From: Alkalihalobacillus sp. AL-G
GTDB taxonomy: Bacteria > Bacillota > Bacilli > Bacillales > Fictibacillaceae
DNA: 64,000 bases
NCBI RefSeq assembly: GCF_030643805.1
Contig: NZ_CP094656.1
Coordinates: forward strand, 682,001-746,000
Reading direction: 5' to 3'
Shown here: positions 39,392 to 50,510 of the stretch, piece by piece
Position numbering within the stretch: position 1 is the stretch's first letter
Layout: each line of letters begins with the position of its first letter
Made by a program: the position numbers and the translations under genes
The notes under the pieces: model-generated
Databases searched by the model: none
What the model was told of the DNA's origin: nothing
Seen by the model: the letters and a program-made list of their open reading frames with translations, nothing else

Positions 39392-40936
39392 GTGACTTCA
39401 ATTGATGAATCTAGGTTTGAAAAGAAAATATTGTTACGTACGATCCTTGAATCCGATATTCCTGATATTCTGAAGCTGCAAAAGCTTTGTTTTCCAAACA
39501 TGGTTCCTTGGAAACAGGAGCATTTAAAAAGCCATCTTGAAATCTTTCCTGAAGGTCAGTTTTGTGTCGAATACGATGGGCAGATTATAGGAACGTGTTC
39601 GAGTTTAGTGGTCAACTTTGACGAGTACGATGAAAAGCATACGTGGGACGAAATTACCGATAACGGTTACATTACGAATCACGATCCTGAAGGCTATAAT
39701 CTTTATGGAATTGAGGTGATGGTTCACCCTGATTTTCGGAGGATGAAAATCGGAAGACGGCTTTACGAGGCTAGAAAAGAACTTGCTGAAAAAATGAATT
39801 TAAAGAGTGTTATTATCGGTGGGCGGATTCCAAACTATCATAAATATTCAGACAAAATGTCACCGAGAGAATATGTGAAACAGGTTGCACTCCACAATAT
39901 TTATGATCCTGTTCTTACGTTCCAATTAATGAATGAGTTCACTGTGATGAGGATCAATCCATCGTACCTTCCAGATGATAAAGCATCCAATTCGTACGCT
40001 ACATTAATGGAATGGAACAACATCGATTACCGCCCGACTTCGAAACGACATTTTAAGACGTCATTTCCAGTCCGGATTACGACCATTCAATATATGATGA
40101 AGCAAATCGATTCTTTTGATGAATTGGCGAATCAGGTTGAATACTATGTGGATGTTGCTTCAGATTACGGCTCGGATTTTGCTGTGTTCCCGGAGATTTT
40201 CACGACACAATTGATGTCGTTTCTCGATGAAAAAAGCCCAAGTCAAGCTGTACGGAGGCTAACCGAGTACACCGAAGACTACATCGGATTGTTCAGTGAT
40301 CTTTCTGTTCGCTATAATGTCAACATTATCGGTGGATCACACTTTGTGGCAGAAGGTGATGAGATTTACAACATCGCCTTCTTATTCCGACGTGATGGAA
40401 CGATTGAAAAACAATATAAATTGCACATCACACCGAATGAACGTAAGTGGTGGGGGATCAGCCATGGAGATAAGGTGAATGTTTTTGACACGGATTGTGG
40501 AAAAATTGCAATCTTGATTTGCTATGATATTGAATTCCCTGAGCTTGCAAGATACGTAACTGACCAAGGGGCTCGAATCATTTTCACGCCGTTTTGTACC
40601 GATGATCGTCAAGGATACTTGCGAGTGCGATATTGTTCACAAGCTCGAGCCATCGAAAACCAAGTCTATACAGTGCTTGCTGGAACTGTTGGGAACTTAA
40701 CTCAAACTGAAAACATGGATGTTCAATATGCACAATCAGGGATTTTTACACCTTCTGATTTCACATTCCCGCGGGATGGTATTGTTGGAGAATGTAATCC
40801 GAACATCGAAACAGTTGTGGTTGGAGATGTTGACCTTGAGATCCTAAGACGACATCGCCGTTCTGGAAGTGTGATGCAATTGAGGGATCGCAGGAAAGAC
40901 CTTTATGAAGTAATCATGAAAAAGCAGGATGATTAA
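39392..40936 (+). CDS. yhcX: YhcX: GNAT acetyltransferase fused to a nitrilase-type amidohydrolase
   Basis: 514 residues, two domains. The N-terminal part (about 12-200) is a GNAT acetyltransferase (VHPDFRRMKIGRRLY as acetyl-CoA loop). The C-terminal part (about 225-500) is a carbon-nitrogen hydrolase with the Glu-Lys-Cys triad in FPEIF, YKLHITP and LICYDIEFPE. This is the domain order of B. subtilis YhcX (513). The substrate is unknown. GTG 39392 is preferred (GGAAGG 8 bp upstream); an upstream TTG at 39374 precedes the RBS. The terminator follows closely. Confidence 0.92.
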   Translation: MTSIDESRFEKKILLRTILESDIPDILKLQKLCFPNMVPWKQEHLKSHLEIFPEGQFCVEYDGQIIGTCSSLVVNFDEYDEKHTWDEITDNGYITNHDPEGYNLYGIEVMVHPDFRRMKIGRRLYEARKELAEKMNLKSVIIGGRIPNYHKYSDKMSPREYVKQVALHNIYDPVLTFQLMNEFTVMRINPSYLPDDKASNSYATLMEWNNIDYRPTSKRHFKTSFPVRITTIQYMMKQIDSFDELANQVEYYVDVASDYGSDFAVFPEIFTTQLMSFLDEKSPSQAVRRLTEYTEDYIGLFSDLSVRYNVNIIGGSHFVAEGDEIYNIAFLFRRDGTIEKQYKLHITPNERKWWGISHGDKVNVFDTDCGKIAILICYDIEFPELARYVTDQGARIIFTPFCTDDRQGYLRVRYCSQARAIENQVYTVLAGTVGNLTQTENMDVQYAQSGIFTPSDFTFPRDGIVGECNPNIETVVVGDVDLEILRRHRRSGSVMQLRDRRKDLYEVIMKKQDD

Positions 40937-40942
40937 TGGTGG

Positions 40943-40970
40943 GATGACTCGGATAATCGGGTCATCTTTT
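40943..40970 (+). terminator. Terminator after yhcX
   Basis: GATGACTCG pairs with CGGGTCATC (one wobble) around AATA-like loop, then four Ts and a further T run. Confidence 0.7.
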
Positions 40971-41086
40971 CCGTTTTTATAATAAACTCTGTCGCATTCC
41001 TATTTTTCGAGGATATTTTCCGGGAAATGCTGACAAATGGTGTCTGCAACTGCTGCCGAAAGCCGGTTTAAACACGAATTTCATTT

Positions 41087-41138
41087 TTCGCAGTTAAATT
41101 TCGTGATTTCGCAGTTAATATTCATTTTTCGCAGTTAA
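41087..41138 (+). repeat. Three direct copies of TTCGCAGTTAA upstream of glpK
   Basis: The 11-mer occurs at 41087, 41108 and 41128, spaced 21 and 20 bp (about two helical turns), within the 330-bp gap before glpK. The gap shows no gene; no clear sigma-A promoter or glpFK-type antiterminator was identified, though the region 41140-41260 contains a GC-poor leader. Confidence 0.65.
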
Positions 41139-41195
41139 TTCTATCCTCGGCAATCAGCAGTCTACCTTCAAAAAGGAATTCGGCGTTTTTTCTAA

Positions 41196-42758
<1,563 letters not shown>

Positions 42759-42802
42759 TGGCGACTCATCAGCAAGAGAGTGTACAGAGGGGAGCGGTTT
42801 GA

Positions 42803-44452
42803 ATGAGGGGTGTGTTTTCTGTACAAAATCGAACTAGATGGTTAGAGGAAATGCAGGATTCGAAACTCGATGTCCTTGTCATTGGTGGTGGAATTACCGG
42901 TGCAGGGGTTTTGCTTGATGCACAAAAGAGAGGATTATCATGCGGTCTTGTAGAAATGCAGGACTTTGCAGCAGGAACTTCGAGTAGATCAACGAAACTG
43001 ATCCATGGCGGTCTTCGCTATTTAAAGCAGTTCGAATGGAAGCTCGTTGCTGAAGTTGGAAGAGAGCGGAAGATAGTTTACAGAAATGCTCCTCATGTTA
43101 CACAACCGATTGAAATGCTCCTCCCGATCATTAAGGGTGGAACTTATGGAATACTGATGACGAACGTCGGTTTGATGCTCTATGATTTTTTAGCAAAAGT
43201 AGAGAAACATGAACGGCGGACAATGCTTAATAAAGAAGAGACGTTGAAAAGGGTCCCCATGTTAAAAGCTGATGGGCTTAAGGGCTCAGGGCGCTATATT
43301 GAGTACCGGACAGATGATGCTCGCTTAACGATGGAAGTATTAAAAACAGCCATTCGAACAGGTGCTTATGCAGTGAATTATTGCCGTGCCGAAAACCTTC
43401 TTTATGATAAAGGTAAAGTGACCGGGGTTCAGGTTGTTGATTCACTTAGTGGGGCTTCCTACACGATAAAGGCGGATGTTGTCGTCAATGCAACTGGCCC
43501 TTGGGTGGATGATATTCGCGCGCTTGACCGATCCAAAAATGATAAACATTTGCATATAACGAAAGGCGTTCACCTTATCGTTTCAAATGAAAAACTTTCG
43601 CTACATACCGCAGTTTATTTTGACGCGCCGGATGGAAGAATGATTTTTGCGATTCCCAGGGACGGGAAGGTTTATATCGGAACAACCGATACGTTTTACG
43701 AGGATGATCGAGTCCATCCGACGATAACCCCCAAAGACCGTCACTATTTACTTGAAGCGGTTAATGCGATGTTCCCTGAGGCTGACCTTTCTGAAAAGGA
43801 CATCGAATCCTCTTGGTCTGGGTTACGACCTTTAATTCATGAAGAAGGAAAGGACCCCTCGGAAATTTCAAGGAAAGACGAAATCTTTTTATCAAAGAGT
43901 GGACTTGTGACTATTGCAGGTGGGAAGCTTACCGGATACCGGATGATGGCAAAGCGAACGGTTGATTCGATTGTAAAGCGTATGAATCGAAATGACATTG
44001 AGAGATCTGCAAAAACGGGAACGACGATTCTTTCAGGTGGAGAAGTTGGCGGACCAGAGCAATTTTCAGCTTTTGTAAAAAGGGCAACAGAACAGGGGGT
44101 TCAAGCTGGTTTCGAGCATGATATAGCTGAAACACTTAGTAAACGCTATGGCTCTAATGTTGAAAAGCTTTATGAAATTGCGCGGTGGCACCTAGGTATC
44201 CAAGGTGAAGACAAACTCCCGATTTGGCTGCAAGCAACGCTTATCTACAGCATTGAAGAGGAAATGACGGCAACGCTCACAGACTTTTTTATCCGCAGAA
44301 CCTCACAGCTTTATTTTCATATTGATGAGGTAGAAAAATGGAAGGAACCGGTTCGATCCTTTATTGGGGATTATCTTAATTGGACGGTTGAAGAGGCTGA
44401 AAAGAATCGGCTTAAGCTTGAGAATGAGATAATCCGAGCGACTGGAAGGTGA
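42803..44452 (+). CDS. glpD: Aerobic glycerol-3-phosphate dehydrogenase GlpD
   Basis: Membrane-associated FAD enzyme (549 residues) that oxidises glycerol 3-phosphate to dihydroxyacetone phosphate and feeds electrons to menaquinone. The dinucleotide site is VLVIGGGITGAGVLLDA near residue 21, followed by the GTSSRSTKLIHGGLRYL signature and the C-terminal DAO_C domain. Length agrees with B. subtilis GlpD (555). It completes the glycerol pathway with glpK. RBS GGGGAG; the short 44-bp gap leaves little room for the separate glpD leader known from B. subtilis. Confidence 0.96.
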   Translation: MRGVFSVQNRTRWLEEMQDSKLDVLVIGGGITGAGVLLDAQKRGLSCGLVEMQDFAAGTSSRSTKLIHGGLRYLKQFEWKLVAEVGRERKIVYRNAPHVTQPIEMLLPIIKGGTYGILMTNVGLMLYDFLAKVEKHERRTMLNKEETLKRVPMLKADGLKGSGRYIEYRTDDARLTMEVLKTAIRTGAYAVNYCRAENLLYDKGKVTGVQVVDSLSGASYTIKADVVVNATGPWVDDIRALDRSKNDKHLHITKGVHLIVSNEKLSLHTAVYFDAPDGRMIFAIPRDGKVYIGTTDTFYEDDRVHPTITPKDRHYLLEAVNAMFPEADLSEKDIESSWSGLRPLIHEEGKDPSEISRKDEIFLSKSGLVTIAGGKLTGYRMMAKRTVDSIVKRMNRNDIERSAKTGTTILSGGEVGGPEQFSAFVKRATEQGVQAGFEHDIAETLSKRYGSNVEKLYEIARWHLGIQGEDKLPIWLQATLIYSIEEEMTATLTDFFIRRTSQLYFHIDEVEKWKEPVRSFIGDYLNWTVEEAEKNRLKLENEIIRATGR

Positions 44453-44530
44453 TGCGTACTGATAGTGGTTGTGAACCTGATTTTTCGATACAATAGAAAA
44501 GAAATGTAATGGAATACTGAGGAGGAAGAA

Positions 44531-46270
44531 ATGAGCTGGAAACGAAACTATGAGCGATGGAATCAATTTACACAATTAGATACAGAATTGCAGCAGCAGC
44601 TTACAGCAATTCAAGATCAAGAAGACCAACTCGAAGAATGCTTTTATAAAAATCTCGAATTCGGCACCGGTGGTATGAGAGGCGAAATTGGACCAGGTAC
44701 AAATCGGATGAATAAATATACCATCAGGAAAGCGTCTGAAGGTCTTGCAAGATACATAGAAAAACACGGAGATGTCGCAAAAGCCCAAGGAGTCGTCATT
44801 GCGTACGATTCTCGTCATAAATCCCCTGAATTCGCGATGGAGGCAGCTAAGACGTTAGCCTATCACGGAATTCAAACATACGTATTCGACGAACTTCGTC
44901 CAACGCCTGAACTATCCTTTGCAGTCAGATATTTAAATGCCTTTTCAGGGATTGTGATTACAGCTAGTCACAACCCGCCTGAATATAACGGATATAAAGT
45001 GTATGGTGAAGATGGTGGGCAGCTGCCACCAGATACGGCAAGTGAAGTAATCCATTACGTGAATGAGGTTGAAAACGAACTCGAAGTTCAAACAGCGAGT
45101 GAGGAAGAGCTGAAAACTACTGGACTGTTAACGATGCTCGGAGCTGAAATCGATCGTACTTATGTAGAAAAGCTCGTTGGAGTTTCAGTGAATCCGGATT
45201 TGATTCAAAAGGAAAATGATTTGAAGATTGTTTTCACACCGTTACACGGAACGGCGAATAAGCCTGTTCGGGAAGGTCTTGATGCGTTAGGTTTCAAAAA
45301 TGTAACGGTTGTTCACGAGCAAGAGCTTCCAGACCCAGAGTTCTCTACAGTAAAATCACCGAATCCCGAGGAGCATGCGGCATTTGCACATGCGATTCAA
45401 TATGGTGAACGAGAAAACGCTGATCTTTTACTTGCGACTGATCCTGATGCTGACCGTGTCGGGGTTGCAGTTAAAAATAAGCAGGATGAATATGTTGTTT
45501 TAACCGGGAATCAAACAGGGGCTTTACTATTGAACTATTTGCTCAGCCAAAAGAAAAAACAAGGTGTCCTGCCTGAAAATGGAGTCGTTCTGAAAACGAT
45601 CGTCACATCTGAAATCGGGCGAGCAATTGCATCTGAGTATGGCTTGAAAACGGTCGATACGTTAACCGGATTCAAATTTATCGGTGAAAAAATCAAAGAG
45701 TATGAAAAGTCAGGTGAGCATTCGTTCTTGTTCGGTTACGAAGAGAGCTATGGGTACTTGATCGGCGATTTTGTCAGGGATAAGGATGCGGTGCAGGCGT
45801 GCTTAATGGCAGCAGAGGTCGCGGCTTATTACAAGTCAAAGGGAATGACTCTTTATGAAGGACTACTCGAGGTGTTTGAAAAGTATGGTTTTTATCAGGA
45901 AGGTCTTGAATCGTTAACGTTAAAAGGAAAGCAAGGTGCTGAACAAATTCAGGGGATTCTTGCGACATTCCGTAACCAGCCGCCATCTGAATTTGCAGGC
46001 ATCCCAATCACAGTCATCGAAGATTACCAAGACAGAGAACGTCTTATCGTCGAAAAAACAGAAACAGAACCGATCGGACTCCCACCTTCAAATGTGATTA
46101 AATATTTACTTGAGGATGGGTCATGGGTATGCCTGAGACCATCCGGAACAGAGCCGAAGATCAAGTTTTATTTCGGAGTCCAATCATCGTCCTTAGAGGG
46201 TAGCCAGGTCAATCTTGCAAACTTGAAGGAAGATGTGATGAAAAAGGTCGACACAATCGTTGCTAAATAG
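44531..46270 (+). CDS. pgcA: Alpha-phosphoglucomutase PgcA
   Basis: Interconverts glucose 1-phosphate and glucose 6-phosphate, providing UDP-glucose for teichoic acid and glycolipid synthesis. The 579-residue alpha-D-phosphohexomutase has the active-site phosphoserine loop [13 protein letters not shown], the metal loop DPDADRVG, the sugar-binding GYEESYGY and the phosphate-binding [12 protein letters not shown]. Cytosolic. RBS GAGGAGG. It corresponds to yhxB/pgcA, downstream of glpD in B. subtilis. The terminator begins 8 bp after the stop. Confidence 0.96.
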   Translation: MSWKRNYERWNQFTQLDTELQQQLTAIQDQEDQLEECFYKNLEFGTGGMRGEIGPGTNRMNKYTIRKASEGLARYIEKHGDVAKAQGVVIAYDSRHKSPEFAMEAAKTLAYHGIQTYVFDELRPTPELSFAVRYLNAFSGIVITASHNPPEYNGYKVYGEDGGQLPPDTASEVIHYVNEVENELEVQTASEEELKTTGLLTMLGAEIDRTYVEKLVGVSVNPDLIQKENDLKIVFTPLHGTANKPVREGLDALGFKNVTVVHEQELPDPEFSTVKSPNPEEHAAFAHAIQYGERENADLLLATDPDADRVGVAVKNKQDEYVVLTGNQTGALLLNYLLSQKKKQGVLPENGVVLKTIVTSEIGRAIASEYGLKTVDTLTGFKFIGEKIKEYEKSGEHSFLFGYEESYGYLIGDFVRDKDAVQACLMAAEVAAYYKSKGMTLYEGLLEVFEKYGFYQEGLESLTLKGKQGAEQIQGILATFRNQPPSEFAGIPITVIEDYQDRERLIVEKTETEPIGLPPSNVIKYLLEDGSWVCLRPSGTEPKIKFYFGVQSSSLEGSQVNLANLKEDVMKKVDTIVAK

Positions 46271-46277
46271 ATTAAAG

Positions 46278-46308
46278 AAAAGGGCTGACTTAATTGTCAC
46301 CCTTTTTT
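46278..46308 (+). terminator. Terminator after pgcA
   Basis: AAAAGGGCTGAC pairs with GTCACCCTTTT with one mismatch; at least six Ts follow. Confidence 0.8.
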
Positions 46309-46344
46309 CAAATTCAGATTTTTCCTGTCCTAAAAATCAGGACT

Positions 46345-46425
46345 ATATTACTGTTCGTGGCCGAATTAATACAATCCGTGACCGAATTAATTTGATCCAG
46401 GGTAGAGTTCACCTGATTTTTCGTA
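46345..46425 (+). repeat. 21-bp direct repeats after pgcA
   Basis: GTGGCCGAATTAATACAATC and GTGACCGAATTAATTTGATC are adjacent with 21-bp spacing; a third, degenerate unit (GGGTAGAGTTCACCTGATTT) follows. In one frame they code for a seven-residue repeat (RGRINTI, RDRINLI, QGRVHLI), but no RBS supports translation. The rest of 46309-46488 holds nothing else. Confidence 0.6.
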
Positions 46426-46488
46426 CTCAGAGGGGACAAAGCAGTTAACTTCCATCAAAATCCTCTACTTTTTAATCTAAACATACTA

Positions 46489-46623
46489 TTAAACCTTATT
46501 TTTCGGGCTCATGCTCTTAATTTTCCCTGTTCCACTGCAAGCGGCACACGTTTTCTTTTTAGAAAGGAAGGATGAAATTTGACCAGACCCTCTGCATTTC
46601 GGGCATACGATCATGATCGCCAT
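46489..46623 (-). CDS. Small DnaJ-type zinc-ribbon protein (YuiA-like), 44 residues
   Basis: ATG with GGGAGGTGA 9 bp upstream. The peptide carries two CxxCxGxG motifs, CPKCRGSG (7-14) and CAACSGTG (26-33), the repeat of the DnaJ cysteine-rich zinc domain, separated by a basic SSFLSKKK turn. A single zinc site of four cysteines is expected. Free-standing mini-proteins of this type (YuiA in B. subtilis) have no known function. It is transcribed opposite to ynfA, whose start is 148 bp away. Confidence 0.78.
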   Translation of the reverse strand: MAIMIVCPKCRGSGQISSFLSKKKTCAACSGTGKIKSMSPKNKV

Positions 46624-46770
46624 CAATCGCCGTCACCTCCCGAATAGTTTTCAATCGTAAACCTTCCTTTATTAAAAAATAATTCACGAACAGAGTCATC
46701 GCTATTCTTCTACCATTCTATGAACTTAGCTTGAAATATAAACATTGTCTCACTGACTGGAGGTGTAATT

Positions 46771-47098
46771 ATGCTACAATCGATCATTCTATTTATCGTT
46801 GCTGGGCTCGCTGAAATCGGAGGCGGTTACTTAATCTGGCTCTGGTTAAGAGAAGGAGGTCCAAACTGGTACGGATTAATCGGTGGTAGTATTTTAATCC
46901 TATACGGTGTCATTCCAACACTGCAATTGTTTCCGACGTTCGGGAGGATTTATGCAGCATACGGTGGTGTTTTTATCGGTACTAGCCTTACTTTGGGGAT
47001 GGCTAGTTGACGGGCACACACCTGACCGATTCGATTGGCTTGGCGGACTTGTTTGCTTACTAGGTGTTGCGATTATTTTATGGGCACCGAGGACTTAA
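46771..47098 (+). pseudogene. ynfA: ynfA (UPF0060 membrane protein) with a +1 frameshift
   Basis: The first frame starts with a good RBS (TGGAGGTG) and codes for the N-terminal two thirds of a YnfA protein ([20 protein letters not shown] ... [13 protein letters not shown]) and then stops at 47008. The conserved rest ([20 protein letters not shown] to ILWAPRT) lies in the next frame up to 47098. Removing one G from ATCGGTA at 46975-46981 restores a continuous 108-residue protein of four membrane spans, the normal family length. So this is a one-base insertion: a real recent mutation or a sequencing error. Confidence 0.85.
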
Positions 47099-47677
47099 TT
47101 AATGGGTAGGAGATGAAGTCTTTGTCATCGTGATAAAGGTAGTGGTCATACCGACTACGATGATGGTCACCACCGAATACAAAAAGGATTGACTGCCAAG
47201 AAAAATACCACCGCAAACAATGACAACCGCATCGATCAGAAAAATGATAATCCCGACGTTAATATGAGTCACTTTTGAAATCATCTGCGCAAGCAAATCG
47301 GTTCCACCCGTGCTTGTCTCTTGCTGAAGCATGATTCCAATCCCTGTTCCGACGAGAAACCCCCCAATCAATGCACAAAGAAGTAGCGGGGGATGAGACC
47401 AATGCCGAATCGGAGCAAGAACATCGATAAAAAAGGATGAGATTAACAGACCATGTAAGCTATTATAAAAATAGGAACGATGATAAAACCAAGCCAGTCC
47501 ATATAACGGTAAGCTTAGCAGAATGATCACTAGACCAGGCTGAAACCCCCACGTATAATTTGCGATCAGACTGATTCCGATGATCCCGCCATCGAGGAGG
47601 TGATGCGGAGCGAGCAATCCATTAATCCCTGCACCTACGAAAATACTGCCGATAATGATTGCGAATAGTTTTTTCAA
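47099..47677 (-). CDS. YitT-family-like membrane protein (DUF161)
   Basis: About 192 residues with five likely membrane spans. The start GSIFVGAGINGLLAPHHLLDGGIIGIS and the LLQQETSTGGTDLLAQMISK segment are hallmarks of the YitT/YczE-like DUF161 family of membrane proteins with unknown function; here the C-terminal DUF2179 domain of full YitT proteins is absent. TTG 47677 is preferred (GGGGGG 6 bp upstream); ATG 47683 abuts that site. It converges on ynfA with no gap between stop codons. Confidence 0.82.
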   Translation of the reverse strand: MKKLFAIIIGSIFVGAGINGLLAPHHLLDGGIIGISLIANYTWGFQPGLVIILLSLPLYGLAWFYHRSYFYNSLHGLLISSFFIDVLAPIRHWSHPPLLLCALIGGFLVGTGIGIMLQQETSTGGTDLLAQMISKVTHINVGIIIFLIDAVVIVCGGIFLGSQSFLYSVVTIIVVGMTTTFITMTKTSSPTH

Positions 47678-47753
47678 GCTCATCCCCCCACCGTTTGTCC
47701 CTTATAAAATAAATATGTACAAGTTCATCGAGATATGAGAAAGGAAAGTGGAA

Positions 47754-48266
47754 ATGAACATTCGAGAGGCTACCATTAATGATGTACCTGCAATGTTACA
47801 TATATACAATAACGTTGTACGGACGTCTTCAGTTACGTTTGATTTGATAGAACAGACCTTAGAGGAACGCATAATCTGGTTCCACCAGTTTAACGAGAGC
47901 TTTCCATTACTCGTTGCGGTAGAGGAAGCAGAAGTGATTGGTTATGCTTGTCTAACTCCATTTCGGGATAAACCAGCCTATAGCAGGACGGTTGAGAACT
48001 CAATCTACTTATCTAAAAGTGCACGTGGAAAAGGGGTAGGTTCGGTTCTTTTAGCGGATTTGATTAAAAGGGCAAAAGTGCTAGATTATCATACTGTCAT
48101 TGCCGTCCTTGCAGATGATGATCCGGCTAGCAGAAGTTTACATAGGAAATTCGGATTTCAGAAAACCGGCAGCGTTAAAGAAGTCGGCTTTAAATTCAAT
48201 GAATGGCATGATATTCATTTTTACCAATTAATCTTGGGAAATTTTAAAAAAGAGGAGGTGCTTTAA
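47754..48266 (+). CDS. GNAT acetyltransferase, phosphinothricin acetyltransferase-like
   Basis: A 170-residue cytosolic acetyltransferase. IREATINDVPAMLHIYN at the start, the YSRTVENSIYLSKSARGKGVGSVLLADLI acetyl-CoA region and SRSLHRKFGFQKTGSVKEVGFKF are characteristic of the Pat/YwnH/MnaT subgroup that acetylates phosphinothricin and methionine sulfoximine-like amines. ATG 47754 preferred over GTG 47748 by RBS spacing (AAAGGAAAG). The stop overlaps the start of the next gene (TAATG), so both are coupled. Confidence 0.85.
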   Translation: MNIREATINDVPAMLHIYNNVVRTSSVTFDLIEQTLEERIIWFHQFNESFPLLVAVEEAEVIGYACLTPFRDKPAYSRTVENSIYLSKSARGKGVGSVLLADLIKRAKVLDYHTVIAVLADDDPASRSLHRKFGFQKTGSVKEVGFKFNEWHDIHFYQLILGNFKKEEVL

Positions 48267-48829
48267 TGAATTTATCGCGAAATACACCATTTATCGTAAT
48301 TGATGTTCAAAAAACGTTTGATAATCCGAGCTGGGGAAGGAGAAATAATCCCGATGCAGAGGATAAAATTGCAAAGCTCATTCAGTATTGGAGAGAAACT
48401 GGGCGACCGATTATTTTTGTACAACACATTTCAGAAAAAGCCGACTCCTTGTTTTATATAAATGGTGATACTGTCCAGTTTAAAATCCAGGCAAAGCCAA
48501 AAGAGAGTGAAGCTATTATACGAAAGCATGTCAACAGTGCCTTCATCGGAACTGATCTGTTACAAAGGTTAAAAGAAATGAAGTGTAAGCGTGTCGTGAT
48601 TGCAGGACTGACAACGAATCACTGTGTAGAAACCACAACCCGAATGGCTGGAAACTATGGACTCAATCCTATTTTAGTAGAGGATGCATGTGCAACGTTC
48701 GATCGGCAGGGTCCAGATGGAACAAACTTTACTGCTGAACAAATTCACGAAATGACTTTGGTTAATTTAAACGAGGAATTTGCTGAGATCGTAACAACGG
48801 AGCAACTATTTTCACGTTCTATATCATAA
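48266..48829 (+). CDS. Isochorismatase-like cysteine hydrolase
   Basis: 187 residues of the cysteine hydrolase superfamily (nicotinamidase/isochorismatase/N-carbamoylsarcosine amidohydrolase). The triad is Asp in VIDVQKTF, Lys in KPKESEAIIRKHVNSAF and Cys in NHCVETTTRMAGNYG, with the usual cis-peptide just before the Cys. Cytosolic. Coupled to the GNAT gene by overlapping codons. Substrate unknown. Confidence 0.87.
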   Translation: MNLSRNTPFIVIDVQKTFDNPSWGRRNNPDAEDKIAKLIQYWRETGRPIIFVQHISEKADSLFYINGDTVQFKIQAKPKESEAIIRKHVNSAFIGTDLLQRLKEMKCKRVVIAGLTTNHCVETTTRMAGNYGLNPILVEDACATFDRQGPDGTNFTAEQIHEMTLVNLNEEFAEIVTTEQLFSRSIS

Positions 48830-48968
48830 AAATAATTGTATAACTGTTCCCCTGTTTAAGTTCATGTTTCGTCTCCTTCGACATACATTGTCTTAAAGCG
48901 GGTGTTCACAAATTCACGCCTATTTTGAACACATACGCTCCTATAGAATCTTTAAAGGGGGAGCAGGA

Positions 48969-50381
48969 ATGAGCCTCGATGAACATAAAGAACTGGTAAG
49001 AGCAATTGACGAGATTACGGAGATTGCAGAAGGTTTCGGACTGGATTTTTATCCGATGCGGTATGAAATTTGTCCTTCAGATATCATTTATACATTCGGT
49101 GCCTACGGGATGCCGACACGCTTCTCCCACTGGAGCTTCGGCAAACAATTCAATAAGATGAAGCTACAATACGATCTCGGGTTAAGTAAAATCTATGAGC
49201 TCGTCATTAATTCCGATCCGTGTTATGCTTTTTTGCTCGACAGTAACACGTTGATTCAGAACAAGCTGATTATTGCACACGTACTCGCTCACTGTGATTT
49301 CTTTAAAAATAATGTTCGGTTTTCAAATACGAGAAGAGATATGGTCGAGAGCATGACGTCTACTGCGGAACGGATTGCAGCATACGAGCATGAACATGGT
49401 AAAAAAGAAGTGGAAAGTTTTCTGGATGCGATTTTATCAATCCAGGAGCACATTGATCCATCAATTATGCGTCCAAGACTCAATTACGCCTTTGAGGAAG
49501 CAGAGGAAGTCCTTAAAAAGAAGGCAACTCCATACGATGATTTATGGAATATCGATCAATCTCAATCAAAAAAAGAAGTAACGAAAAAGAATGCAAGGAA
49601 AAAAATTCCTCCGCGCCCAGAGAAGGATTTACTCCTATTTATTCAGGAATTCAGCCGGGAGTTGGAGGATTGGCAGCGAGATATTCTTTCGATGATGCGC
49701 GAAGAAATGCTTTATTTCTGGCCGCAGCTTGAAACGAAAATCATGAACGAAGGCTGGGCATCTTACTGGCATTCGAGAATTTTAAGAGAAATGGATCTTA
49801 CGAGTGATGAAGTGATCGAATTCGCAAAGCTGAATGCTGGAGTTGTTCAGCCATCCCGTACTTCAATCAATCCGTATTATCTTGGCCTTAAAATTTTTGA
49901 GGATATCGAGGAACGATATGACAATCCTTCAGAAGAATTGATAAAGCAAGGGGTTGAACCAGGGGATGGGCGTGAGAAGATGTTTGAAGTAAGAGAGATC
50001 GAATCGGACATTTCATTCATGCGTAACTACCTGACGAAGGAACTCTGTGATCGCGAGGATATGTATTTGTTCCAAAAACAGGGTAAGGACTATCGAATTA
50101 CGACGAAAATGTGGGAGGATGTCCGCGATCAACTCGTCAACAGCCGGGTGAACGGCGGTTTTCCGTACATTACTGTAAACGATAGTGATTATTTAAGGAA
50201 CGGCGAGCTTTATTTGGTACACCATTATGAAGACATCGAATTGGATGTCCGTTACCTTGAAAAGGTTCTTCCGTATGTGTATCAGCTCTGGGGACGATCC
50301 GTGCACCTAGAAACAAAGGTCGAAAACAAATCCGTCGCCTTTACCTACGACGGGAAAAGCGTGCATAAACGGAATCTATAG
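48969..50381 (+). CDS. spoVR: Stage V sporulation protein R
   Basis: A 470-residue soluble SpoVR, needed for spore cortex formation in B. subtilis. Family signatures: [63 protein letters not shown] and [17 protein letters not shown]. In many bacteria spoVR is linked to prkA/yhbH homologues (yeaG-yeaH-ycgB); here all three lie within 20 kb but not as one operon. RBS AAAGGGGGAG. The start and full length agree with the family. Confidence 0.95.
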   Translation: MSLDEHKELVRAIDEITEIAEGFGLDFYPMRYEICPSDIIYTFGAYGMPTRFSHWSFGKQFNKMKLQYDLGLSKIYELVINSDPCYAFLLDSNTLIQNKLIIAHVLAHCDFFKNNVRFSNTRRDMVESMTSTAERIAAYEHEHGKKEVESFLDAILSIQEHIDPSIMRPRLNYAFEEAEEVLKKKATPYDDLWNIDQSQSKKEVTKKNARKKIPPRPEKDLLLFIQEFSRELEDWQRDILSMMREEMLYFWPQLETKIMNEGWASYWHSRILREMDLTSDEVIEFAKLNAGVVQPSRTSINPYYLGLKIFEDIEERYDNPSEELIKQGVEPGDGREKMFEVREIESDISFMRNYLTKELCDREDMYLFQKQGKDYRITTKMWEDVRDQLVNSRVNGGFPYITVNDSDYLRNGELYLVHHYEDIELDVRYLEKVLPYVYQLWGRSVHLETKVENKSVAFTYDGKSVHKRNL

Positions 50382-50468
50382 TGAAAAAGGTAGGAATATT
50401 TGAAAAAATCATTGACCAAACCAACAGGTTGATTTGTTAAAAAGCATAGTATGGTTTACACACTGTAT

Positions 50469-50510
50469 ACGCAGGAGATTTCATAACGAAATCACTTGCG
50501 TTTTTCTTTT
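50469..50510 (+). terminator. Terminator downstream of spoVR
   Basis: ACGCAGGAGATTTC pairs with GAAATCACTTGCGT (two mismatches) around ATAAC, followed by five Ts. The rest of the 374-bp gap to 50755 shows no convincing gene; a six-codon frame at 50623 was rejected. Confidence 0.8.

Noticed and set aside
46260-46448. 62-codon frame containing the RGRINTI/RDRINLI/QGRVHLI repeats
   Set aside because: The start lies inside pgcA without an RBS, and the repeat is better explained as 21-bp DNA repeats.
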